From NCBI GenBank assembly GCA_937942935.1, contig CALDGT010001185.1, positions 1 through 17,228 of the forward strand: a DNA stretch of 17,228 nt, given 5' to 3'. Of the stretch, positions 1 to 7,458 are shown piece by piece. Numbering within the stretch: the first letter of the stretch is position 1; every line of letters begins with the position of its first letter. Source of the stretch: an uncultured Chloroflexota bacterium. Lineage in GTDB: Bacteria; Chloroflexota; Anaerolineae; Aggregatilineales; Phototrophicaceae. A program made the position numbers and the translations under genes. The notes below the pieces were generated by a model. That model saw only the letters and a list, made by a program, of their open reading frames with translations, was not told the origin of the DNA and did no database searches.

Positions 1-1000
1 AAAATGAATCATCTTCGATGGCAATCGTCGCATTAATCAAATCTTTGGGGAATTGGTCTATTGTGACTGTCGTCCTGCGCCCTTCGTTGAACACCTCAAA
101 TAAGGGTTGTCCGTTACGGTCATAAATAAAGGTGCTTTGAAATTGACGATATGTATCTATTTTGGCGAGGCGTTCATTTAACAAATCCCCTACCCGCGCA
201 TACGCCAATGCTCCTGCTACCACCGTTAGCAAAGTCAAACCACCACAGAATGTGAGAAATAACCCTAAAAACACCGCCCAACATCCCACACGCGGGGCGC
301 GTCTGCGCGATTCACGCGATGGTAATCGGCTATCTTGAGGGATAACCCGTCCCGATGGCGGTGGTGGCGGGATTATGGGTTGCTGTTGCGGGGGCATAAA
401 CCGTTTATCATTAGGATTTTGAATCGGTGGCGATACCGTCTGATGTGGTTGCGTCATCTGAGACGATACGCGCGGATTTGGCATCGTATTCTGTGGGCTT
501 TGAACTGTCTTTGACTGGATGGTTTGTCCACCAAAATCGGGATTAGGGTCTAATCCGCCTGTACCGGGTAATGTTGGTGCAGAGGCTTTATTGGGCATGG
601 TCACAAACATATTACCCACATTTTTGACCGAATCTACCCCTTCGGTTGTCTCCTCATGCGGTAATTTGAACGGCACATCTTCATCACTGTGTGGTGGTGT
701 AACAGGGGGGCGCGGAACAGTATTGGCAAATTCTTGGTCATCATCTGCTTTATCTGTCTTTTGATACAAAACAGATTCGTCTTCTGGCAATCCGCGTGAG
801 AGTGGCAGGTCGCTGGCATGAAGGCGTGCGATTTCATCCGCATCCATATCACCAGAGACGCGCGGCTTTGGGGCGGTCATATCGCTGGTGACGACGGGAA
901 CATCTTCGGTATCGGCTTTATGAATGTTTTGCTCATAACCCGGTTCAATGGGTAAATTGAATGGCAGGTCATCATCATGATTTTTGGGGTTATCTGGCAT
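1..1000 (-). CDS. Class A penicillin-binding protein (peptidoglycan glycosyltransferase/transpeptidase), 5' part only
   Basis: Partial gene that runs off the left edge; 333 codons are visible with no stop. The ATG at 1000 is preceded by AGGA about 10 nt upstream, and the next upstream ATG reads straight into a stop. The product has a long cytoplasmic tail (residues 1-239), first acidic and then rich in Pro and Gln (PPPPPSGR near 217), an Arg-rich stop-transfer stretch (RESRRRAPR), one membrane helix (about 240-268), and then the start of the GT51 glycosyltransferase domain: IYDRNGQPLFEV at about 292 and AIEDDSF at the edge. These two motifs are typical of class A PBPs, where the Glu in the EDxxF motif is catalytic. 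The enzyme would polymerise and crosslink peptidoglycan outside the membrane. The transpeptidase part is not in the window, so a monofunctional glycosyltransferase cannot be excluded. The roughly 240-residue cytoplasmic tail is unusually long for the family. Confidence 0.85.
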   Translation of the reverse strand, partial: MPDNPKNHDDDLPFNLPIEPGYEQNIHKADTEDVPVVTSDMTAPKPRVSGDMDADEIARLHASDLPLSRGLPEDESVLYQKTDKADDDQEFANTVPRPPVTPPHSDEDVPFKLPHEETTEGVDSVKNVGNMFVTMPNKASAPTLPGTGGLDPNPDFGGQTIQSKTVQSPQNTMPNPRVSSQMTQPHQTVSPPIQNPNDKRFMPPQQQPIIPPPPPSGRVIPQDSRLPSRESRRRAPRVGCWAVFLGLFLTFCGGLTLLTVVAGALAYARVGDLLNERLAKIDTYRQFQSTFIYDRNGQPLFEVFNEGRRTTVTIDQFPKDLINATIAIEDDSF

Positions 1001-1118
1001 GGTTTATCATTCCTGTGGTGAATAGCAGGCATTTTCTCTTTAGTTTACCCCAAAAATACAATTCTGCTGATAGGCGGGTGGGATACGGTTGGTCTACGGA
1101 AGGAATTATTCAATACTC

Positions 1119-1148
1119 AGTAAGGGCTTGCCATGGCAAGCCCCTACT
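1119..1148. repeat. Palindrome between recA and the PBP gene
   Basis: A 14-bp stem with a two-base centre around CCATGG; the arms are AGTAAGGGCTTGCC and GGCAAGCCCCTACT. The single mismatch is A-C in plus-strand RNA but a G-U wobble in minus-strand RNA, so the fold is better in the direction of recA transcription. No T-run follows, so it is not a classical intrinsic terminator. It lies 17 nt after the recA stop. It could be a processing or attenuation hairpin, or one copy of a dispersed palindromic repeat. Confidence 0.5.
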
Positions 1149-1165
1149 GTCAAGGGTAATGATAT

Positions 1166-2350
1166 TTATTCATCATCCCCAAATTCTTCGTTAAATTCGG
1201 GTTCATCGTCATCACCCTTACTACCTTTTCCAACCGATTTTTGAACGAGTGTTGGGGCGGCGGCAATTGGTGTGCCTGCGGCGGGCAATCCAAAGTGAGC
1301 GCGAATTCGGCTTTCGATGTCATCTGACATAGCCACATTTTCTAGCAAGAAAATTTTGGCATTTTCACGCCCTTGCCCGAGCATGACATCCCCATAACGG
1401 AAAAACGCACCCCGTTTTTCGATGATGCCCAAATCGGTGCCTAAATCTACCAATTCACCGACCTTGCTAATGCCACCCGTCTCAAAAAACATGATGTCAA
1501 ATTCGGCTTCTTTGAAGGGCGCGGCGACTTTATTTTTGGTCACACGCACACGGGTACGGTTGCCGATGGTATCTTCGCCTTTTTTGATAGATTGCAAACG
1601 GCGAATATCGAGGCGCACACTGGCATAAAATTTGAGCGCCCGCCCACCGGATGTTGTTTCAGGGGAACCAAACATGATCCCTACTTTTTCGCGTAGTTGA
1701 TTGGTAAAAAGCACCGTTGTATTGGTATTTTTAATCACACCTGCCAATTTGCGTAAGGCTTGGCTCATCAAACGGGCTTGCAAACCGACATGGCTATCAC
1801 CCATTTCGCCTTCGATTTCCGCGCGAGGGACAAGTGCCGCCACACTATCTACGACCACCACATCCAATGCGCCAGACCGCACTAAAGATTCGGTGATTTC
1901 GAGGGCTTGTTCGCCTGTATCGGGTTGAGAGACATATAAAGTATCCAAATTCACGCCAATGCGCTCTGCATATACAGGGTCAAGGGCATGTTCCATATCT
2001 ACAAATGCACATAAACCACCCCGTTTTTGCGCTTGTGCCACAATAGACAGACAAAGGGTTGTTTTACCACTCGATTCTGGTCCGTAAATTTCGGTGATAC
2101 GCCCGCGTGGGACACCACCCACCCCAAGCGCAATATCTACCGTGACAGAACCTGTTGGGACAGTCTCGACAATCATGTGGCGGGCATCGCCAAGTCGCAT
2201 GATTGTGCCATCACCAAAACGTTTGGTAATATCCGCTAAAGCAGAATCGAGGGCTTTATTTTTGGCTTCAGAAACTTGTGGTTGGCTATTATCCCCACCC
2301 CCACTAAACAAGTCATTATCGGATTTTTGATTTTTCTTTTGTCGTGCCAT
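1166..2350 (-). CDS. recA: Recombinase RecA
   Basis: RecA forms filaments on single-stranded DNA, drives ATP-dependent strand exchange in recombination repair, and stimulates LexA self-cleavage in the SOS response. The 394-residue product has Walker A GPESSGKTT at 90-98, Walker B VVVVDS around 164-169, the L1 region EGEMGDSHVG at 180-189, the L2 region with NQLREKVGIMFGSPETTSGG at 217-236, and an acidic C-terminal tail (GDDDEPEF...FGDDE) typical of RecA. Walker A sits 24 residues later than in E. coli RecA because of a polar, lysine-rich N-terminal extension. The ATG at 2350 has a weak purine-rich SD (AAGAGAG). It lies head to head with the sigma factor gene, and its promoter is in the shared spacer. 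No frameshift or intein is seen. Confidence 0.98.
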   Translation of the reverse strand: MARQKKNQKSDNDLFSGGGDNSQPQVSEAKNKALDSALADITKRFGDGTIMRLGDARHMIVETVPTGSVTVDIALGVGGVPRGRITEIYGPESSGKTTLCLSIVAQAQKRGGLCAFVDMEHALDPVYAERIGVNLDTLYVSQPDTGEQALEITESLVRSGALDVVVVDSVAALVPRAEIEGEMGDSHVGLQARLMSQALRKLAGVIKNTNTTVLFTNQLREKVGIMFGSPETTSGGRALKFYASVRLDIRRLQSIKKGEDTIGNRTRVRVTKNKVAAPFKEAEFDIMFFETGGISKVGELVDLGTDLGIIEKRGAFFRYGDVMLGQGRENAKIFLLENVAMSDDIESRIRAHFGLPAAGTPIAAAPTLVQKSVGKGSKGDDDEPEFNEEFGDDE

Positions 2351-2377
2351 TGTGGTTTCTCTCTTATCAGTCTAATG

Positions 2378-2405
2378 GTATTATGCGATTTTGGATTTCG
2401 TGCAA
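2378..2405 (-). promoter_or_regulatory. Candidate recA promoter
   Basis: On the minus strand TTGCAC (2405-2400) and TAATAC (2383-2378) are separated by 16 bp and lie 28 nt or more upstream of the recA ATG. Both hexamers are close to the sigma70 consensus. Experimental support is absent. Confidence 0.5.
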
Positions 2406-2481
2406 AGTATTTACTATGTTAGCACAAAAGTTCTTGAAATGCAATAGGGCAAAATTATTTTTCGTGAATTTTTGAAGGATT

Positions 2482-2509
2482 TTGCTATTAGAAAAATAAG
2501 CTGTAACAA
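2482..2509 (+). promoter_or_regulatory. Weak candidate promoter for the sigma factor operon
   Basis: TTGCTA (2482-2487) and TAACAA (2504-2509) are 16 bp apart, about 40 nt before the proposed sigma start. The -10 is a poor match. ECF operons are often self-regulated from promoters that do not look like sigma70 sites, so this is tentative. Confidence 0.25.
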
Positions 2510-2547
2510 TTGCTTGTTTTTTGCATCTTTATAGGTGTATCGGCAAT

Positions 2548-3144
2548 GTGATTGTGAGCAAAGATATGTTTTCAGCCATTCCAAACAAGGATAGCACCCC
2601 TAGTCCGCATGAAGAAATCCTGCTCATGCGACGCGCACAAGCCAATCCAAAAGCCTTTGCCCCCCTCTATGACCATTATTTTGAGCGGGTATATGCGTAT
2701 TGCGCTCATCGGGTGAATCATCCACAAGAAGCGGAGGATTTATGTAGTCAGGTATTTTTGAACATCCTCAAATCACTCCATACCTATCAGGGTGGGATGG
2801 TGGCGGCATGGATATTCACGATTGCCCGTCATGTCGTGGCGCATCATTATCGAAGCGAAAAACCAATTATTTCGTTGGATGGTCTCGATTTTGCCACGCA
2901 CGATATCGCCCCACTATTAGATGTGGAAGAAGAAAAACGGATTATCCGTGAATTGGTGTCTGCATTACCCACCGAAAAACGCGATTTGCTCCATTTGATG
3001 CTCGATAGTGGGTTATCATCCGCCGAAATTGGGGGCATTGTGGGCAAAAGTGCGGGCGCGGTACGTGTAGAGATTCATCGGATTATCCAAATACTCAAAA
3101 ATCGTTATTTACGCATTACGGGGGAGTCATCTGATGGACGATAA
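2548..3144 (+). CDS. ECF-type RNA polymerase sigma factor
   Basis: This protein would direct RNA polymerase to a dedicated set of promoters. From the GTG at 2548 it is 198 residues. Region 2 spans about 36-105: it includes LYDHYFERVYAYC, the EAEDLCSQVFLNIL helix, and AWIFTIARHVVAHHYR, the -10 recognising helix. Region 4 is near the C-terminus: RELVSALPTEKRDLL, then the helix-turn-helix SSAEIGGIVGKSAGAVRVEI. There is no region 1.1 or 3, as expected for ECF sigma factors. The start is uncertain: GTG 2548 has AGGTG 10 nt upstream, while GTG 2554 and ATG 2566 lack a good SD, and a TTG at 2521 is possible. The last 11 nt overlap the next gene, which suggests translational coupling to a membrane partner. 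Confidence 0.9.
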   Translation: MIVSKDMFSAIPNKDSTPSPHEEILLMRRAQANPKAFAPLYDHYFERVYAYCAHRVNHPQEAEDLCSQVFLNILKSLHTYQGGMVAAWIFTIARHVVAHHYRSEKPIISLDGLDFATHDIAPLLDVEEEKRIIRELVSALPTEKRDLLHLMLDSGLSSAEIGGIVGKSAGAVRVEIHRIIQILKNRYLRITGESSDGR

Positions 3145-3991
3145 CACCCAATCCATCCTCTTAGAAAAATATTTGCTCACTTTGCAAGCCGATTCATCTG
3201 CGCCACCACCGCCCAATTTGGACCCAGAATTAGCAAAAATGGCGCAACGACTGGGGGCATATTCACGCATCAAAGCCCGTCAATCCGCCAAAAAACGGGT
3301 ATGGGAAACGGTTATGACCGAATTTGAAAAATCTTCTCAAAAACCAAATCAAAAGGAGCAATCACGTATGTTAGCAACAAAGACATTACCGAGTCAAAAA
3401 TCATCATCGTTGATGTGGGTAGCGGTTGCCACACTCATCTTTGGATTAGCCGTTGCTGTAGCAATCGTAGCCAATAGTCGCCCCACCCCGCCGCAATTTG
3501 GTCTTGGGGTCAATCAGAATCAAACACTGATACCAAGTGAAGCGCCAGCAACGCAAATACCCACATCTGTCATCGTTGAAACTATCCCCGAAGGATATGT
3601 GCCTGTGGTGACTATTTATGTGCCTATTCGATGGGGAGATACCATCCGTGAGGATATGCTGACGATTACCTATTGGGAAGCAAGTCGTGTACCAACAGGA
3701 GCGTTTAATCGGATTGAAGATGTGGTTGGGATGATTTCGACTGCCGATATTCCACGCTTTTTACCCCTCACCGATTATATGGTGATTGATGGCACATTGG
3801 CTATGACGGGTATCCCTAGTTCGGGTTATATGCCGGGTATCCTGACTGCGACAGCACTTGCGCCAATCGCAACACCAACACCATTCATTGACCCCATTGC
3901 ATCATTTACATTCACACCAACACCCTTGTTAATTGAAGCAACTCCAACAGTCACTGAATCATTTACATTCACACCAACACCACGCCCATAA
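3134..3991 (+). CDS. One-pass membrane protein with SAF/CpaB-like outer domain; possible anti-sigma factor
   Basis: 285 residues. The ATG at 3134 has a strong GGGGGAG SD 7 nt upstream, inside the end of the sigma gene. The cytoplasmic part (1-92) begins with LLEKYLLTLQ and carries a basic helix (SRIKARQSAKKR). One membrane helix lies at about 93-113. The outer part holds a SAF-like segment at about 155-218 (VPVVTIYVPIRWGDTIREDM, then VPTGAFNRIEDVVGM, then STADIPRF), a pattern seen in CpaB/flagellar FlgA-type SAF domains. The tail is rich in Thr and Pro with a 19-residue repeat. Overlap with an ECF sigma gene and this topology fit a regulator that holds the sigma factor at the membrane, but I see no HxxxCxxC zinc anti-sigma motif. 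The anti-sigma role is therefore inferred from context only. Confidence 0.7.
   Translation: MDDNTQSILLEKYLLTLQADSSAPPPPNLDPELAKMAQRLGAYSRIKARQSAKKRVWETVMTEFEKSSQKPNQKEQSRMLATKTLPSQKSSSLMWVAVATLIFGLAVAVAIVANSRPTPPQFGLGVNQNQTLIPSEAPATQIPTSVIVETIPEGYVPVVTIYVPIRWGDTIREDMLTITYWEASRVPTGAFNRIEDVVGMISTADIPRFLPLTDYMVIDGTLAMTGIPSSGYMPGILTATALAPIATPTPFIDPIASFTFTPTPLLIEATPTVTESFTFTPTPRP
3901..3981 (+). repeat. 57-bp in-frame repeat in the Thr-Pro-rich tail
   Basis: The 24 bases at 3901-3924 recur exactly at 3958-3981, 57 bp (19 codons) apart. They encode SFTFTPTP twice. This looks like a recent in-frame tandem duplication with the second copy truncated by the stop codon. Confidence 0.8.
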
Positions 3992-4000
3992 CATCAACTC

Positions 4001-4028
4001 AGGCAGGGCGATGATTGCCCTGCCTTTT
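4001..4028 (+). terminator. Intrinsic terminator of the sigma/SAF operon
   Basis: A GC-rich stem, AGGCAGGGC with GCCCTGCCT and loop GATGATT, is followed by a short T-run ending at 4028. It begins 10 nt after the stop at 3991. The convergent GIY-YIG gene ends inside it, so it may serve both strands. Confidence 0.75.
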
Positions 4029-4734
4029 AGCAATTTACATAAACTATCGGGTTTTGTGCGCCCCTTCGCAAATATTGGCGAATATCGCCTCCTACATAAT
4101 GCCTCATTTCTTCTGCAATTTCGCCCTCAAAATACCATCGCCCTAATGTGTGTTCAGATGGATGCCATTTTTCAATTTTATAAACTTGTCGCACCAAACC
4201 GTTGGATACACAAAAAGCATATTGGGCTTTTTCGCGCCGTTTGCCAATTTTCCAATGCTTGCGAGTCCCATCATATAATTCAGATTGTGACATTCCCCGC
4301 CGATATAGCCGATTGATGATAATCAAAATAGCAGGCTCTGTGATGGGAATAACTGGCGCATCATATTGGGCAATAATTTCGTCAATCGTCATTTTTCCGT
4401 GTTCGTGTGCATGATGTCCTGCCACCAAATTCGATAAATTGGGCAATCCAAGCAAATCTATCAAAGCACTTTCAACCTCAAAGGCTTCCTTTTCAGTGAG
4501 TCCATGCCGATGAATCGTAATATCCACACGATGACTATCGGCGTGAATGGCTCGAATGCGGTCTAATTTGGCGGTCACTATATTTTCGTTTAATGAGTCT
4601 TCAACATGACCAAAAACACGATTATTCACACCTTTACCAATATAAAAAATTTCTCCATTGCGTGGGTCTTTGAGGATATAAACATAATATCCCAAATTTT
4701 CGCAAACGGCTGGTGAAAATCGCTGATAATTCAT
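4027..4734 (-). CDS. LEM-3-like GIY-YIG endonuclease domain protein (COG3680 type)
   Basis: 235 residues from the ATG at 4734, preceded by GGAG about 8 nt upstream; a longer frame from 4767 would start inside a hairpin and is unlikely. Residues 16-33 carry the GIY-YIG core (YYVYILKDP... then FYIGKG), followed by the conserved Arg in NNRVFGH (R39) and a Glu in FEVESALIDLLG (about 86-89), which are expected to form the metal-dependent nuclease site. The C-terminal half has a second conserved-looking region (INRLYRRGMS, TRKHWKIGKRREKAQYAF, then a Trp-rich stretch) that I recognise as the usual partner of this family but cannot assign a function. It is preceded on the same strand by the SH3b gene, with a hairpin between them. 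No target or pathway can be read from the sequence. Confidence 0.82.
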   Translation of the reverse strand: MNYQRFSPAVCENLGYYVYILKDPRNGEIFYIGKGVNNRVFGHVEDSLNENIVTAKLDRIRAIHADSHRVDITIHRHGLTEKEAFEVESALIDLLGLPNLSNLVAGHHAHEHGKMTIDEIIAQYDAPVIPITEPAILIIINRLYRRGMSQSELYDGTRKHWKIGKRREKAQYAFCVSNGLVRQVYKIEKWHPSEHTLGRWYFEGEIAEEMRHYVGGDIRQYLRRGAQNPIVYVNC

Positions 4735-4753
4735 AACAATTCTCCATAAATAG

Positions 4754-4779
4754 CAAGGGCGCAACATTGTGCGCCCTTG
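4754..4779. terminator. Perfect hairpin between the SH3b and GIY-YIG genes
   Basis: A 10-bp perfect stem CAAGGGCGCA/TGCGCCCTTG with loop ACATTG. It lies between the stop of the SH3b gene and the SD of the GIY-YIG gene, both on the minus strand. The T-tract is poor, so it may be a weak terminator or attenuator. The stem core is identical to those at 10417 and 15359. Confidence 0.55.
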
Positions 4780-4805
4780 TTTATATCACAAAATAATCAT
4801 CAACC

Positions 4806-6485
4806 TCACGGGAAGGCAGGACAACGAATATCCTCGCATGGGACACCATCACTATCGGCATCTAACGAGAAGTTCCCCGCAGAGAGACACGCCTTCGCTT
4901 GGTCACAACTGGCAAGCTGTTCACATGTAAAACTAAGGCTTGGGCAAACGGCTGGTGCAGTCGTAGCAACAGGGCTAATGGGTGTTGAACCAGCAGGGAT
5001 AACCACTTGCACCACCACTTCGCCCGTCACAGGGTCAATGGCAAGGCTACCACCACCTGTTGTTGTGGCATTTGAGATGAGCATCACAAAATTACCCAAC
5101 AAATAACCATCGCTTGGGAATCCGTTACTGCTCAAGACAACCAAGTAACGTCCTGTTTGGCTAATGCGAATGGGTCCCACACGCAACAACCGATTATCAG
5201 CCGTCCCGCGCGTGAGTGCCGCGAAATTGGTCGGATTATCAAACGGACTCACAGAGACCTGATGAACGATATTACTGCCTTTTTGTTGAGCCGTTTCGAC
5301 TAATATAATTTGTCCTTCGACCAAATCGATGCAATAACCAGTCGCATAACGGGCTTCACGGGCATTGAAATAATCATCTACACGCTGACCAACGGTAATC
5401 ACGGGCAAAATTTGGAATTCACCATTATAAGTGAATAAACATTCACCAGCACCCGCCTCTAAATCCTCGGGGATGAGTTCATCTAGGCGCAGGCGTAATT
5501 CGGCAAATTGGCGGTCTGCTAACCCGACTGTTTCTAATGCACCGATGACTGTGCCTTGCCCGACCAAATTCTGTGTACCGGGTTGATTACACACTTCGAT
5601 ATACAAATCAATCGCAAGGCGAACATTAAACATGGCATCATTAAATAACACACGTAATGGTTCTAATCGGTCATAATAGGCGGCAAGTAAGGGTGTTGCG
5701 ATAGGAATATCGCTCGGTTGGGCGGGATATTCTGGGCATGAAGCACGTCCATTGAGTGAGGCATCTGCCCATAAGGTACGGATGGTATCGAGAGATTGTT
5801 GTGCCAAGTCAATCCGCGCCCGCATCAAACGCAATATAGCAATATAATCATTCACACCCGATTGCGAAATCGGCACAGATTCGGCGACAATCCCACCGAT
5901 GGGTAGTTGGTCAAATGTAACAGCAGTGGTAAAGGCAAGCCATTGAGCAATCACCCAACCGAGTGTCCCGTTATAACTAATTTGTATCCAACCATTGCCT
6001 GCACTCCGCCCATAAACAGGGACGATTGTGTTATATGGCACACTGGTCAGTTCTGGATAGGCGGTGCTTGGACCTGCACGCAAACGCAAGCCACTGGTCA
6101 AACGGGCGGTGATGGCGCTGGGGGCGGATGTTGTGCCTGCGCGTGGTGATTCAAAACCACCATACGGAATACTCCGCGGGTCTGCAACAGGCAATGAAGT
6201 GATATTCCCCTCTAAAATAGTCAGAATAGGGACACCAATCCAACCTTCTTCGCCTAAATAATCAAAGCGAAGCCATTCATTATCTGGGCTACGGGCATTA
6301 CCATCTACAACAAAGCCCGCAGGCACACTGCCGAGTACATCTGCACCAATAGCGGGGATAATCCGCACATTTGCAAATTCTACCGTAACAACCCCGCGCA
6401 CAGATGCTTGGGCTTGGGTGGGCGTAGATAAGACCACACCAAATATCATGCACATCATGATGATAGAGAGGGCGAATCTGGGCAT
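4806..6485 (-). CDS. Secreted SH3b-domain protein with C-terminal Excalibur motif
   Basis: 559 residues from the ATG at 6485, which has GAGGAA 7 nt upstream; an ATG at 6500 would overlap the previous gene and lacks an SD. A signal peptide (hydrophobic 5-20, cleavage near TQAQA at about 25) is followed by two bacterial SH3-like domains at about 31-93 (VTVEFANVRIIPAIG, ending GWIGV) and 126-188 (LTSGLRLRAGPSTAYPE, ending GWVIAQW). Next come a helical middle region (about 215-340) with paired cysteines and a beta-rich PPC-like region (about 350-475) containing SQTGRYLVVLSS. The C-terminus is an Excalibur-type calcium-binding module: FTCEQLASCDQAKACL, then LDADSDGVPCE. SH3b domains commonly bind peptidoglycan, so a cell-wall or surface role is inferred. 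It starts 1 nt after the stop of the HEAT gene, indicating co-translation. Confidence 0.85.
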   Translation of the reverse strand: MPRFALSIIMMCMIFGVVLSTPTQAQASVRGVVTVEFANVRIIPAIGADVLGSVPAGFVVDGNARSPDNEWLRFDYLGEEGWIGVPILTILEGNITSLPVADPRSIPYGGFESPRAGTTSAPSAITARLTSGLRLRAGPSTAYPELTSVPYNTIVPVYGRSAGNGWIQISYNGTLGWVIAQWLAFTTAVTFDQLPIGGIVAESVPISQSGVNDYIAILRLMRARIDLAQQSLDTIRTLWADASLNGRASCPEYPAQPSDIPIATPLLAAYYDRLEPLRVLFNDAMFNVRLAIDLYIEVCNQPGTQNLVGQGTVIGALETVGLADRQFAELRLRLDELIPEDLEAGAGECLFTYNGEFQILPVITVGQRVDDYFNAREARYATGYCIDLVEGQIILVETAQQKGSNIVHQVSVSPFDNPTNFAALTRGTADNRLLRVGPIRISQTGRYLVVLSSNGFPSDGYLLGNFVMLISNATTTGGGSLAIDPVTGEVVVQVVIPAGSTPISPVATTAPAVCPSLSFTCEQLASCDQAKACLSAGNFSLDADSDGVPCEDIRCPAFP

Positions 6486-6486
6486 A

Positions 6487-7359
6487 CTACGATTCCTCAT
6501 CTTTATAGTAGGGCGAATTTTTTAAGACATCTGGGTCTAATGGTTTTGTCTGTCTTGAATGAATATCAGTTTGTTTGTGGGGCCAAACAATCGGGGCAGA
6601 ATCATCTATAGTTGGTTTTGGTGTTGTCTCTGATTTGGCTTTTTGTGCATACCGTTGTTGTACCAATTGAATGGCACGTTGGGCTTGTGGGGTATTAATA
6701 CGCTTGAGGGCGGCATACGCAGTTTTGCGGACCGTCTCATTTCTATCAAACATCGCCCGCGCGAGGGGTTCTATTGCCCATTGCGCCCGCAATTGCCCCA
6801 AAATCGCCGCACCATTTCTGCGGACTTGCCATTCTGGGCTACGTAACGCTCCAAGCAATGCTACTTCAACGGGGGCGCTTTCAAGTTTGAGCAAGGCTTC
6901 TGCTAACGCCAACCGAACTGTAATCGGGGTTTTGGGAGAATTAAACCGCATCACCATTGGCTCTACTGCCTCTTTTGCCGATTTATCGCTCAAGACTTGG
7001 GCGGCGCGAATGGCTTTTAGGTTATCTGCCCCATTCAGGTCATCTATCAGGCGTTGAATTTCGGGGTCTATCGTGCGAAGCGCCAGCATCTCCATTGTCT
7101 CTTGGGGATTTAGGTCTTTGCGCTCTTTTTCTTGTTGCAGAATCGAAAGCGCCGCCAAAATTGTAGACCGTGTTTCGGGGTCGGTCTCGCGGTCTAATGC
7201 ACTTTCTAAGGCAGAAATTGCAGAGAACGCGCCTAATGCACGCAACGCCGCCGCCGCCCGCTTACGAATGGTCGCATCGGCATTTGTTAGGGCATCGCAC
7301 AGTCCATCTACATCAGAATTGGCTTGTAATCGCCATATATCGGGTAAAAAGTCGCTCAT
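6487..7359 (-). CDS. HEAT-repeat protein
   Basis: 290 residues from the ATG at 7359, preceded by GAGGGA 9 nt upstream; a GTG at 7389 has its SD too close. It consists of two sets of HEAT/PBS-lyase-type helical repeats: about 15-75 (SDVDGLCDALTNADATIRKR, then AAAALRALG) and about 100-235 (including SPEWQVRRNGAAILGQL and DRNETVRKTAYAALKRI). A disordered polar C-terminal tail follows (about 240-290), ending in YYKDEES. There is no signal peptide or membrane helix, so it is likely cytoplasmic. HEAT repeats form protein-binding solenoids, and no enzymatic motif is seen. The gene is tightly joined to the secreted SH3b protein gene downstream, but what links the two is not evident. Confidence 0.85.
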   Translation of the reverse strand: MSDFLPDIWRLQANSDVDGLCDALTNADATIRKRAAAALRALGAFSAISALESALDRETDPETRSTILAALSILQQEKERKDLNPQETMEMLALRTIDPEIQRLIDDLNGADNLKAIRAAQVLSDKSAKEAVEPMVMRFNSPKTPITVRLALAEALLKLESAPVEVALLGALRSPEWQVRRNGAAILGQLRAQWAIEPLARAMFDRNETVRKTAYAALKRINTPQAQRAIQLVQQRYAQKAKSETTPKPTIDDSAPIVWPHKQTDIHSRQTKPLDPDVLKNSPYYKDEES

Positions 7360-7458
7360 CTTGGGCAGTCCCTCATTACAACCGCGCACATCACCTCATT
7401 TTAACACGACAAGCCGATATATCGCTACTATCTAGCAGGTTTACGTTTTTAGGAATTT

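Noticed and set aside
2422..2433. Possible LexA box upstream of recA (GAAC-N4-GTGC on the minus strand)
   Set aside because: One half-site deviates from the GAAC-N4-GTTC pattern and it lies upstream of the predicted -35, so it is too weak to list as an operator.
4734..4767. Longer N-terminus for the GIY-YIG protein
   Set aside because: It would begin inside the 4754-4779 hairpin without an SD, while the ATG at 4734 has a good SD.
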